This document shows, one piece after another, positions 41,853-49,750 of a stretch of DNA of 64,000 nt. The DNA is from Halorussus gelatinilyticus (GTDB lineage Archaea > Halobacteriota > Halobacteria > Halobacteriales > Haladaptataceae). The notes beneath the pieces are model-generated. The model was not told where the DNA came from, ran no database searches, and saw only the letters and a list, made by a program, of their open reading frames with translations. A program made the translations under genes and the position numbers. The stretch is from the NCBI RefSeq assembly GCF_023238445.1, contig NZ_CP096658.1, positions 3,286,001 to 3,350,000 on the forward strand, read 5' to 3'. Position 1 is the stretch's first letter. Each line of letters starts with the position of its first letter.

Positions 41853-41860
41853 CCGGTCTA

Positions 41861-41872
41861 CCCGCCGTTTTT
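41861..41872 (+). terminator. T-tract after the archaellin gene
   Basis: CCCGCCG followed by five T residues (41868-41872), then a pyrimidine-rich CTCTTTCTCTC, starting 9 nt after the stop. Confidence 0.5.
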
Positions 41873-41918
41873 CTCTTTCTCTCGCACTCCGCGATTCGAG
41901 CGACAGCGCTGGCTTGGG

Positions 41919-42575
41919 TTACAACTCGTAGACCCGGAGCGTCGCTTCGACCGGCGACTCGCCCGTTTGATTCGGATGCCGACCCGCCGTCGTGACGACG
42001 AGGTGGCTCGAAGCCGCGACGGGACCGCGGATTCGGGTCGCGGCCGTCGAGACGTGCCATCGCACATCGCCAGTATCGGCGTCGAGACCGTGGACGCTCA
42101 CCTCACTTCCGTCCGACTGGGGCACGATGAGCGTACCGTCGAGTAGAATCGGCGAGGTCTCTTGGGTCCACTCACCGTCGCCTACCTCCGTTTGCCACAA
42201 TCGCTCTCCGGACGCCAGCGCGTACGCTTCGAGGGTCGCCTCGGGGCCGTCGGTTCCCGGCGCGCCACGAGTGACGAAGACGGTATCGCCGACCACGGTG
42301 GGTGTGGTCAACGACCCGCTTACGGTCGTCTCCGCCGACGCGGACGGTTCGTCGTCGGCGGCGAGCGCGGGCACGTACCCGTTGTGTGTCTCGGTCCGAC
42401 CGATTTGCGGCCAGTCGCGTGTGTTTCCGGCGGACTGCTCGGACGTGGTCTCGTCGTTCGTCGTCGTGGCCGTGCTTCCGGACGCCGAGAGGGGTCCGGA
42501 ACAGCCAGCGACGGCGGTCGTACCCGTAGCGGCAAGGAAGGCTCTGCGAGTGGTGGAGGGTTCGTCGGGCGACAT
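41919..42575 (-). CDS. short Tat lipoprotein with few PQQ-type blades
   Basis: A 218-residue lipoprotein. STTRRAFLAATGTTAVAGCSG is a Tat motif plus lipobox with Cys25. After a Thr/Ser-rich linker, about three propeller blades are visible (SLTTPTVVGDTVFVTRG..., AYALASGERLWQTEVGDG, and VHGLDADTGDVRWHVST). This is too few for a closed propeller, so the protein either oligomerises or is a shortened relative of the propeller at 43890. The stop is clean (LRVYEL) with no sign of a frameshift. Confidence 0.75.
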   Translation of the reverse strand: MSPDEPSTTRRAFLAATGTTAVAGCSGPLSASGSTATTTNDETTSEQSAGNTRDWPQIGRTETHNGYVPALAADDEPSASAETTVSGSLTTPTVVGDTVFVTRGAPGTDGPEATLEAYALASGERLWQTEVGDGEWTQETSPILLDGTLIVPQSDGSEVSVHGLDADTGDVRWHVSTAATRIRGPVAASSHLVVTTAGRHPNQTGESPVEATLRVYEL

Positions 42576-42654
42576 ACTCGGGCAGTCTCACGACCCGGTG
42601 TTAAAATTTCTGAGACTCGCGGTCGGCTGGAGAGGGGTTTCGCTCGGGCGGACG

Positions 42655-43797
42655 TTAGAGACCCAGTTCCCGGCCGATGACGAGGTGCTGAATCTCGCTG
42701 GTCCCCTCACCGATCTCCATCAGTTTCGCGTCGCGGAAGAACCGCTGAGGCGCGAAGTCCTCGGTGTAGCCGTAGCCGCCGAGCGTCTGCACTGCGTCCT
42801 CGGCGACTTCGCGGGCGGCCTCGCTGGCGTCGAGTTTGGCGAGCGCGCTCTCGTGAGAGACCGAGTTCCCTTGGTCGTACTTCCACGCCGCCTTGTGGGT
42901 CAGCAGGCGAGCGCGCTCGACCTTCCGGTCCATCGAGACGACCTTGTTCCGGATGGCGTCGAACTTCGAGATGGGCTGGCCGAACTGCTCGCGCTCGGTG
43001 CTGTACTCCTTGGCGGCCTCGAAAGCGCCCTGCGCGAGACCGGTCGAGAGCGCCGCGATGGAGATGCGACCGCCGTCCAGCGTCTTCTTCGTCTGGTCCC
43101 AGCCGTCGCCCTCCTCGCCGAGCAGACGGTCCTCGGGGAGTCGCACGTCGTCGAGTTGGATTTCGCAGGTCGGCGAGGCGTTCAGGCCCATCTTGTCCCA
43201 GACGGTCGTGACCTCGAAGCCGTCGTCCTGCTCGGGGTCAACGATGAACGTGGAGATACCGTCGTAGCCCGCGCCGGGGTCCGTGACCGCCTTGACGAGG
43301 ACCGACCCGGCGACGTTGGCGTTGGTGATGAACTGCTTGGTGCCGTTCAGGACCCACTCGTCGCCCTCTTTTTCCGCCATCGTGTCCATGTCGCTGGCGT
43401 CCGACCCGCTACCGGGTTCGGTCAGCGCCCACGAGCCGAGGTACTCGCCCTCCGCGAGCGGACGAAGCCAGCGTTCCTTCTGCTCTTCGGTGCCGAACAG
43501 TTCGATGGGCTTGGAGGCCAGCGAGACGTGCGCGGCGTACGAGAGACCGATGGACCCGGAGACTCGACCCAACTCCTCGGTCACGAGCGCGTACATCAAT
43601 TGGTCGCCGCCCAGACCGCCCCATTCCTCGCTGACGGGCACGCCCATCATGTCGAGGTCCGCGAGTTGGGAGAATATCTCCTCCGGGAAGCGGTGTTCGT
43701 CCTCGATGTCCTGCGCGATGGGTTCGATCTCCTCGTCGCAGAACCGACGCACCTCGTCCCGAATCATCTGATGCTCGTCGGGAAGGCTGAAATCCAT
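42655..43797 (-). CDS. acyl-CoA dehydrogenase (copy 2)
   Basis: A 380-residue acyl-CoA dehydrogenase, full length. Motifs: MDFSLPDEHQMIRDEVRRFCDEE, SWALTEPGSGSDASDMD near residue 130, and MEIGEGTSEIQHLVIGRELGL at the end, with the catalytic-base Glu before GTSE. It is a paralogue of copy 1 at 15834. The TATA CTTTATAC (43821-43828, minus strand) lies about 28 nt upstream, and CGCAA-TTT-TTGCG sits between it and the start codon. Acyl-chain specificity is not readable. Confidence 0.93.
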   Translation of the reverse strand: MDFSLPDEHQMIRDEVRRFCDEEIEPIAQDIEDEHRFPEEIFSQLADLDMMGVPVSEEWGGLGGDQLMYALVTEELGRVSGSIGLSYAAHVSLASKPIELFGTEEQKERWLRPLAEGEYLGSWALTEPGSGSDASDMDTMAEKEGDEWVLNGTKQFITNANVAGSVLVKAVTDPGAGYDGISTFIVDPEQDDGFEVTTVWDKMGLNASPTCEIQLDDVRLPEDRLLGEEGDGWDQTKKTLDGGRISIAALSTGLAQGAFEAAKEYSTEREQFGQPISKFDAIRNKVVSMDRKVERARLLTHKAAWKYDQGNSVSHESALAKLDASEAAREVAEDAVQTLGGYGYTEDFAPQRFFRDAKLMEIGEGTSEIQHLVIGRELGL

Positions 43798-43798
43798 A

Positions 43799-43811
43799 CG
43801 CAATTTTTGCG
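43799..43811. promoter_or_regulatory. GCAA-N3-TTGC inverted repeat at the acyl-CoA dehydrogenase 2 start
   Basis: CGCAA-TTT-TTGCG (5-3-5, perfect) lies 1-14 nt upstream of the start codon at 43797 and downstream of the TATA box, so it overlaps the transcription start of a leaderless mRNA. The ten bases from 43801 to 43810 recur identically at 48161-48170 before the aldehyde dehydrogenase. Confidence 0.65.
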
Positions 43812-43820
43812 CGAGTGGTA

Positions 43821-43828
43821 GTATAAAG
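43821..43828 (-). promoter_or_regulatory. TATA box of acyl-CoA dehydrogenase 2
   Basis: CTTTATAC on the minus strand, centred 28 nt before the ATG at 43797; leaderless. Confidence 0.65.
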
Positions 43829-43889
43829 ACAGCGAACCAGCGTCGGGGGTTCCGGAAGACACTTGCCACGGTAGCCTGACGCGTCTGCC

Positions 43890-45209
43890 ATGGCCTCGCC
43901 CTCCCGCCGCGACCTCCTCCGGGCGACCGGGCTCGGTCTCGCCGCCATCGCCGGTTGCGCCGGTCGAGAAGCCCCTCCGAACGACACGACCATGCATACC
44001 GCGACCGAGACGCGGCACACCGAAACGACGACCCAGACGACGACCGACACGATGAGCGAAACCGCCACGAGCGCGCCCCGAGACTGCGTTCCGGAGTCGA
44101 TTCCCGAAAACGGCTGGCCGCTCCCCGACCGCGGCCCGACGGGAGCGAACTACGCACCGGCGGCGACCGGACCGACCGAGAAACCGACCGTCCGCTGGAA
44201 GCGGACCGTCGAGGAACCCGAAACGGAGGGCTACCTCGACGTGGCCCTCACCAGTCCGGTGGTCACGGCGGACCGAATCTTCGTCGGCAAGGCGCTCTAT
44301 CCGGGCACCGAAAACGAGATGCCCGACGAGAACGCCGTCCACGCCTACGACCGCGAGACCGGCGAACTGGATTGGTCGCATCCGACGAAAGCTACGGTCC
44401 CAGAGTCGGTCGCGGTGATGGGCGAGGCGGTCTACGTCGTCACGGCGGGGTCGGTCCGCGCGGTCGAGAGACGCGGAGGAGTCGAACGCTGGCGGTTCGA
44501 CCCGGAGCGGGGAGTTCAGGCGGCGACGCCGACCGACGGTCGAATCTACGTGAGTACCGATTCGGGGTCGGTGGTCGCGCTCCGGACCGACGGGTCGGTC
44601 GCGTGGACCGCGTCGGTCGGCGACTGGGTGGGGACTCGCCCGGCGGTCCACGACGGGACCGTCTTCGTGGGAACCGGCGACAGCAGGCTGACGGCGCTCC
44701 GTACCGACGACGGAGGCGAGCGCTGGTCGGTGCAGTTAGTGACCTCCGAGTCGAACGCCCGCGAAGTCCCCGGCGACGTCGCCGTGACCGACTGTGGCGT
44801 GTTCGCCACGCCTCACGGCGGCGTCGTCGCGCTCGATTTCGACGGGAGGGTTCGGTGGCGGGCGACCGGCGGACAGTACGTCCTCTCGACCGACGGAGAG
44901 ACCGTCTATACGGGAACCGAATCCGGTCGCCTAATCGCGCTCTCGGCGGCCGACGGAGCGGTCCGGTGGCGGACGCTGCTCGGGGAGGGCAGCGACCAAA
45001 AGGTGGAAGACGTCTCCAGCGACCCGGTCGTCGCCGACGGCACCCTCTACTGTTCGACCCGGCCGGGCAGTCTCCACTCGCTCGACGCGGACACCCGGAC
45101 CGAGAACTGGAACCTCGAGTTCGACTCGTCGTCAGAACCCGAGAAGCCCGCCGCGGTGGACGACGAACTGTTCGTGTCGGTCGGTCCATCGCTGGTCGCG
45201 CTGGAGTAA
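43890..45209 (+). CDS. Tat lipoprotein with PQQ-type beta-propeller
   Basis: A 439-residue exported lipoprotein. SRRDLLRATGLGLAAIAGCAG gives a twin-arginine signal and lipobox ending at Cys25. A Thr-rich linker of about 40 residues precedes roughly seven blades: AYDRETGELDWSHPT, SDSGSVVALRTDGSVAWTA-like and ALSAADGAVRWRTLL, with a last strand TRPGSLHSLDADTRTENW. The His/Asp of PQQ quinoprotein dehydrogenases is not recognisable. The arylsulfotransferase-like gene is 60 bp downstream in the same direction. Confidence 0.88.
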   Translation: MASPSRRDLLRATGLGLAAIAGCAGREAPPNDTTMHTATETRHTETTTQTTTDTMSETATSAPRDCVPESIPENGWPLPDRGPTGANYAPAATGPTEKPTVRWKRTVEEPETEGYLDVALTSPVVTADRIFVGKALYPGTENEMPDENAVHAYDRETGELDWSHPTKATVPESVAVMGEAVYVVTAGSVRAVERRGGVERWRFDPERGVQAATPTDGRIYVSTDSGSVVALRTDGSVAWTASVGDWVGTRPAVHDGTVFVGTGDSRLTALRTDDGGERWSVQLVTSESNAREVPGDVAVTDCGVFATPHGGVVALDFDGRVRWRATGGQYVLSTDGETVYTGTESGRLIALSAADGAVRWRTLLGEGSDQKVEDVSSDPVVADGTLYCSTRPGSLHSLDADTRTENWNLEFDSSSEPEKPAAVDDELFVSVGPSLVALE

Positions 45210-45269
45210 TCGAATCGCTCATCGATACCGCCAAAACGCTGTTATCGTCCTTCGTCGTATTCCGCCCTC

Positions 45270-46718
45270 GTGAACGGTCGCACGCCGCCCAGAGTCCTCC
45301 TCGCAGTCGTCGTCCTCGGACTGGTCCTCTCGCTCGCCGTCGGATTCGTGACCGCCGGGCCGTCGCCCAACCAGCGATACGACCGGTCCGCCGACATCGC
45401 GACCGGCGACCGCCAACAGATGGTCGAAACCCGGCGCGGCGTCACCGTCGTCACGGCCCAGAAGGGAGGCATGCGCGGCCTCTCGGGCGAACTCGTCGCC
45501 TTCCGGCCGAACGGGACCGTCCTCTACCACACCGACCGACACAGTTCCTACTGGGACGTGGACCCGAGCATCCGGGGGAAGCGGACCGTCACCTACGTCG
45601 CAACGAAGTGGCTCAACGAGTCGGTCTGTGGCGGTGGCCCGCTGTTGGCCGACCGAGGGGACTGCCGTCGGAACGTTGTCGAACGCCTGAACCTGACCAC
45701 CGGCGAACGAACCCGACTCTACGCCCACCGGATGGAAGGCGGTCGGTGGCACGACGTGGACGTAATCAACGACACTCACATCCTCGTCGGCGACATCGGC
45801 AACGAGGCCGTCTTCGTGGTCAACACGACGTCGGGCATCCGGGAGTGGACGTGGACCGCCGAGAGCGAACTCCCGATAACCGGCGGCGGGAGCTACGACA
45901 AGGACTGGGTCCACATCAACGACGTGGAACTGCTGGACGACGGCCGCATCATGGTGGACTTGCGGAATCAGGACCAAATCGCCTTCCTGAACCGAAGCCG
46001 CGGCATCGAGGCCAACTGGACCCTCGGGAGCGAGAACGAGTACGACACCCTGCGCGAACAGCACAATCCGGACTACATTCCCGAAGAGCGAGGCGGCCCG
46101 GCCGTCGTCGTCGCCGACTCCGAGAACGACCGCGTCGTGGAGTACCAGCGCGAGAACGGGAGTTGGAACCGGTCGTGGGTCTGGACCGACGACGCGATGC
46201 AGTGGCCCCGCGACGCCGACCGCCTGCCCAACGGCAACACCCTCGTCACCGACACCATCGGCGACCGGGTGTTCGAGGTGAACGAGACCGGCGCTATCGT
46301 CTGGAAGATACCCGTCGAACGGGCCTACGAGGCCGAACGCCTCGGCACGGGCGGCGAGAGTGCGGGCGGGCCGAGTGCCGCGGCGGCCGGCCTCCAGTCG
46401 CGGCGCGCACAGCCGCCGTCGGGACTCGCCGAGCAGTTCGAAGAGGCGGTCCGCGACGCGGTACCCGTCCAAGTCCAGAACGGACTGCTCGGATACTTCT
46501 TCCCGTGGTGGATGGGGTTCTACGACGTGCTGGCGACGTTCGCGCTGGTCGCCGTCCTCGCGGTCTGGGGCGGACTCGAACTGTGGTGGTCGTCGCTCTC
46601 GCTCCCGACCCGACTACCGTCGAGTCTCGACTCCCTATCCTCGGTCCGGTTGCTCCTCCTGTTGACCGGACTGGCGGCCGTCGGCTACGTCGCCTCGGTG
46701 GTCGCGTCGCTGATTTGA
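45270..46718 (+). CDS. membrane-anchored arylsulfotransferase (ASST)-like beta-propeller
   Basis: A 482-residue protein. The start is GTG; a hydrophobic signal-anchor (VLLAVVVLGLVLSLAVGFVTAG) precedes an extracellular domain with WHDVDVINDTHILVGDIGNEAVFVVN, HINDVELLDDGRIMVDLRNQD and WPRDADRLPNGNTLVTDTIGDRVFEVNETG, the strands and loops of the ASST six-bladed fold. C-terminal helices (residues 410-430, 452-470) anchor it in the membrane. The catalytic His/Arg of bacterial ASST cannot be placed with certainty, so sulfate transfer is uncertain. A T7 run (46776-46782) terminates it. Confidence 0.78.
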   Translation: MNGRTPPRVLLAVVVLGLVLSLAVGFVTAGPSPNQRYDRSADIATGDRQQMVETRRGVTVVTAQKGGMRGLSGELVAFRPNGTVLYHTDRHSSYWDVDPSIRGKRTVTYVATKWLNESVCGGGPLLADRGDCRRNVVERLNLTTGERTRLYAHRMEGGRWHDVDVINDTHILVGDIGNEAVFVVNTTSGIREWTWTAESELPITGGGSYDKDWVHINDVELLDDGRIMVDLRNQDQIAFLNRSRGIEANWTLGSENEYDTLREQHNPDYIPEERGGPAVVVADSENDRVVEYQRENGSWNRSWVWTDDAMQWPRDADRLPNGNTLVTDTIGDRVFEVNETGAIVWKIPVERAYEAERLGTGGESAGGPSAAAAGLQSRRAQPPSGLAEQFEEAVRDAVPVQVQNGLLGYFFPWWMGFYDVLATFALVAVLAVWGGLELWWSSLSLPTRLPSSLDSLSSVRLLLLLTGLAAVGYVASVVASLI

Positions 46719-46775
46719 CGTGAACCGGGGCTTCGCGGGGGACTCATAAACGTCGTGACTACTGGGCCAACGGGC

Positions 46776-46782
46776 TTTTTTT
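46776..46782 (+). terminator. T7 terminator after the ASST-like gene
   Basis: Seven T residues follow GGGCCAACGGGC, 58 nt after the stop codon of the ASST-like gene. Confidence 0.55.
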
Positions 46783-46808
46783 CGTGACGCGAGTATCGAC
46801 GCTATCGA

Positions 46809-47126
46809 ATGACGGAGAGTCGGCTCGACCCGATTCTCGGGGCTTTGGCACATTCCCGACGACGCGCAGTAGTACGCTGTCTGAACAGAGAGTATCTGCC
46901 GATTCCGGTCCCGTCCTTTTCGACCTACCTGGCGCTGTCGCTGTTTCCCGACGCGGACACCGACGACTTCGAGGCGTTCTGAGCCGAGATTCAGAGCAGC
47001 CTCTACCACGTCCACCTGCCGAAACTGGCCGACGCCGGCATCGTGACCTACGACCGGGACCTCGCCGACGGCGTCATCGACGAGGGACCCGAGTTCGAGA
47101 CCGCGGTGGCGTTTCTGGAGATCTAA
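46809..47126 (+). pseudogene. DUF7344-type winged-helix regulator interrupted by an in-frame TGA
   Basis: Reading from ATG 46809 gives LDPILGALAHSRRRAVVRCL, then after an in-frame TGA at 46980-46982 the same frame continues SLYHVHLPKLADAGIVTYD and closes at TAA 47124-47126. Together this is a complete DUF7344-like winged helix of about 105 residues, like the regulator at 50216. Only one codon is wrong, so decay is recent or the base is a sequencing error. Haloarchaea have no selenocysteine system, so recoding is unlikely. It lies between the ASST-like gene and the RIO-like kinase. Confidence 0.7.
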
Positions 47127-47179
47127 TGTCGGAGCCTGGGCAAGTGGCTTTTTGAGGGCCGGACGCTTAGTCGCCTCCG

Positions 47180-47989
47180 ATGAGTATCCGGCGGCTGGTG
47201 CGTGGCACCATCGAGTGGGAGCGACTCGAAGCGGTCTTCGTGGAGATGGCTCGGCGCTACGACCGGCCGGAGTTACGCGTCGAGTTTCTGGACGCCGACA
47301 ACTGGCTCTCGACGCCCTGCGTGGTGGACGAACGATGGTTCGTCAAGATAATCACGCGCCAGAACTCGATAGTCCACGCGCTGTTCACCGGCGCGCGCAA
47401 CCTCGGGGCCTTCTCGTCGGGCACCGAGGGGTTCTTCGAACACTCCGCCGGGCCGGTCGAGATGGCCGAACAGGAGTTGGAGGCCACCGAGCGGATGCGC
47501 GAAATCGGGCTGAACGCGCCCGCTCCGATCGAGGTCTTCGAGGTGGAGGACATGGCCGTCCTCGTGATGGAGTACCTGCCCGACTTCCGGACGTTCGAGG
47601 AGATGGACGCCGAGGAGGTCGAACACCTCGCGCCCGAGGTGTTCGAGTCGCTGGCCGCGATGCACGACAACCGCCTCGCCCACGGCGACCTGCGCGGCGA
47701 GAACGTCCTCGTCCAGCACGGCGAGGTGTACTTCATCGACGCGACGACGGTTCGGGAAGACGCCATCGAGGAGGCCCGGTCGTACGACCTCGCGTGCGCG
47801 CTCGCCGCGCTCGAACCCCGAATCGGCGCGCGAGCCGCAGTCGCGGCCGCCGCAAAACACTACTCGCCCGACGAGTTGCTCGCGGCGCGAGACTTTCTGG
47901 ACTTCGTGAACATCCGGCCGGACCACGACTTCGACGCCGTGAGCGTCAAGGGCGAGATAGAGAAGTTGGCGGACGCGAATGGGGAGTGA
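47180..47989 (+). CDS. RIO-like/lipopolysaccharide-kinase-fold protein kinase
   Basis: A 269-residue atypical kinase. WFVKIITRQN near residue 52 carries the ATP-binding Lys, AEQELEATERMREIG is helix alphaC, and LAHGDLRGENVLV with YFIDATTV are the catalytic loop (Asp, Asn) and the metal-binding Asp. This arrangement is the RIO/Kdo-kinase group. Substrate unknown; canonical Rio1/Rio2 acts on ribosome assembly but this is a shorter, divergent version. It follows the pseudogene by about 50 bp. Confidence 0.8.
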   Translation: MSIRRLVRGTIEWERLEAVFVEMARRYDRPELRVEFLDADNWLSTPCVVDERWFVKIITRQNSIVHALFTGARNLGAFSSGTEGFFEHSAGPVEMAEQELEATERMREIGLNAPAPIEVFEVEDMAVLVMEYLPDFRTFEEMDAEEVEHLAPEVFESLAAMHDNRLAHGDLRGENVLVQHGEVYFIDATTVREDAIEEARSYDLACALAALEPRIGARAAVAAAAKHYSPDELLAARDFLDFVNIRPDHDFDAVSVKGEIEKLADANGE

Positions 47990-48141
47990 CCTCGGACGTT
48001 GAGTGACCCCGGACCCCGAACGGCGAACGACCACGAACGGCGAGTAACGGCCACGCGACACGTCGTCACACGTCCGATTTCGGATGTCTACGGGCGCGCC
48101 AACCCGTCGAGCGTTGGGTCAACTGGCCGAAATTGGGAGAC

Positions 48142-48149
48142 TTTTTATC
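48142..48149 (+). promoter_or_regulatory. TATA box of the aldehyde dehydrogenase gene
   Basis: TTTTTATC is centred 31 nt before the ATG at 48177. Confidence 0.6.
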
Positions 48150-48159
48150 CGTGCCGGTC

Positions 48160-48170
48160 CCAATTTTTGC
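48160..48170 (+). promoter_or_regulatory. GCAA-N3-TTGC-like repeat at the aldehyde dehydrogenase start
   Basis: CCAA-TTT-TTGC, one mismatch from the core, 7 nt before the ATG. Ten of its bases are identical to the acyl-CoA dehydrogenase 2 site, with the same placement relative to TATA and start. Confidence 0.5.
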
Positions 48171-48176
48171 CAGAGT

Positions 48177-49715
48177 ATGAGTCAACAGGCAAGCGAGGAG
48201 ACTTACCAGCACTACATCGGCGGCGAGTGGACCGAGGGACGCGGCGACGAGACCTTCGAGAGCGTCGATCCGTCCAATCAGGAAGTACTCGGCGAGTTCC
48301 ACCGCGGCACCGAGGAAGACGTAGACGCCGCGCTCGCGGCCGCCAAGGAGGCCGAAGACGAGTGGGCCGACCTCTCGTACATCGACCGCGCGGAGTACCT
48401 CTGGGACGTCTACCACGAACTGAAGGACCGCACGGACGAACTCGGTGAAATCGTTACCAAAGAGTGCGGCAAGGAGATTTCGGAAGGCAAGGCCGACGTG
48501 GTCGAAGCCGCTCACATGGTCGAGTGGGCCGCGGGCAACGCCCGCCACCCCCACGGCGACGTGGTGCCCTCCGAAATCGGCAGCAAGGACGCCTACATGC
48601 GCCGCAAGCCCCGCGGCGTCATCGGCTGTATCACGCCGTGGAACTTCCCGGTCGCCATCCCGTTCTGGCACATGGCCTTGGCGCTGGTCGAGGGCAACAC
48701 GGTCGTCTGGAAGCCCGCCGAGCAGACGCCGTGGTGCGGCCAGATCATCGCCGAGATGATGGTGGATGCCGGCATCCCCGAGGGCGTCTTCAACATGGTG
48801 CAGGGCTTCGGCGACGCCGGAAACGCCATCGTCGAGGACGACCGCGTGGACACCGTGCTGTTCACCGGCAGCAGCGAGGTCGGCCACAAGATCGCCGGCA
48901 AGGTCGGCGGCGAACCCGGCAAGCTCGCGGCCTGCGAGATGGGCGGCAAGAACGGCATCGTCGTCACCGAGAACGCGGACCTCGACATCGCGGTCCACTC
49001 CGCGGTGATGTCCTCGTTCAAGACCACGGGGCAGCGCTGCGTCTCCAGCGAGCGCCTCATCGTCCACGAGGACGTCTACGACGAGTTCAAGGAGCGCTAC
49101 GTCGAACTCGCGCAGAGCGTCTCGGTCGGCGACCCCCTCGACGAGGACACCTTCATGGGTCCGATGGTCAACGAAGAGCAGGTCGAGAAGTTCGGTAAGT
49201 ACAACGACCTCGCCCGCGAGGAGGGCGCGAACGTACTGGTGGACCGCGAAGAACTCGACGCCGACGAGATTCCCGAAGGCCATGAGGACGGCTACTGGGT
49301 CGGCCCGTTCGTCTACGAGATCGACTACGACACCGACCTCCGGTGCCTCCAAGAGGAAGTCTTCGGTCCGCACGTCGCGCTGGTGAAGTACAGCGGCGAC
49401 ATGGACCGCGCCATGGAGATTCACAACGACACGCCGTACGGACTCGCCGGCGCGGTCATCTCCGAGGACTACCGCCAAGTCAACCAGTTCCGCGACGAGG
49501 CGGAACTCGGACTGGCCTACGGCAACCTCCCGTGCATCGGCGCGGAGGTCCAACTGCCGTTCGGCGGCGTCAAGAAGTCCGGCAACGGCTACCCGAGCGC
49601 CCGCGAGGCCATCGAGGCCGTCACCGAGCGCACGGCGTGGACAGTGAACAACAGCAAGGACATCGAGATGGCGCAGGGTCTCAGCGCGGACATCAAGACC
49701 GAGAGCGACGACTGA
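48177..49715 (+). CDS. NAD(P)-dependent aldehyde dehydrogenase
   Basis: A 512-residue ALDH-superfamily enzyme. ITPWNFPVAIPFWHMALALVEGN is the cofactor loop, LFTGSSEVGHKIA the Rossmann strand, CEMGGKNGIVV contains the general-base Glu254, and TTGQRCVSSERLI holds the nucleophile Cys288. C-terminal EEVFGPHVALVKY and the LPFGGVKKSGNGY tail are complete. Substrates of this broad group include semialdehydes and aliphatic aldehydes; the specificity is unknown. A shared promoter element with acyl-CoA dehydrogenase 2 suggests a link to fatty-acid or aldehyde catabolism. Confidence 0.93.
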   Translation: MSQQASEETYQHYIGGEWTEGRGDETFESVDPSNQEVLGEFHRGTEEDVDAALAAAKEAEDEWADLSYIDRAEYLWDVYHELKDRTDELGEIVTKECGKEISEGKADVVEAAHMVEWAAGNARHPHGDVVPSEIGSKDAYMRRKPRGVIGCITPWNFPVAIPFWHMALALVEGNTVVWKPAEQTPWCGQIIAEMMVDAGIPEGVFNMVQGFGDAGNAIVEDDRVDTVLFTGSSEVGHKIAGKVGGEPGKLAACEMGGKNGIVVTENADLDIAVHSAVMSSFKTTGQRCVSSERLIVHEDVYDEFKERYVELAQSVSVGDPLDEDTFMGPMVNEEQVEKFGKYNDLAREEGANVLVDREELDADEIPEGHEDGYWVGPFVYEIDYDTDLRCLQEEVFGPHVALVKYSGDMDRAMEIHNDTPYGLAGAVISEDYRQVNQFRDEAELGLAYGNLPCIGAEVQLPFGGVKKSGNGYPSAREAIEAVTERTAWTVNNSKDIEMAQGLSADIKTESDD

Positions 49716-49750
49716 AGCGAAGAAATCGCTTACAGCGATTTCGGAGCTTC
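49714..49750 (+). terminator. two-part stem-loop at the aldehyde dehydrogenase 3' end
   Basis: GAAGC, then GAAATCGC, loop TTACA, GCGATTTC, then GCTTC: an 8-bp perfect hairpin (49722-49742) with a 5-bp outer stem separated by 3-nt internal loops. It starts inside the stop codon. No T-run follows, so it may be a 3' processing or stability element. Confidence 0.5.

Noticed and set aside
46980-46982. TGA as selenocysteine codon
   Set aside because: Haloarchaea lack the selenocysteine machinery, no redox motif surrounds it, and the paralogue has no equivalent Cys.
48000-48060. Repeated GAACGGCGA words before the aldehyde dehydrogenase
   Set aside because: Two short imperfect copies, likely chance in a GC-rich gap.
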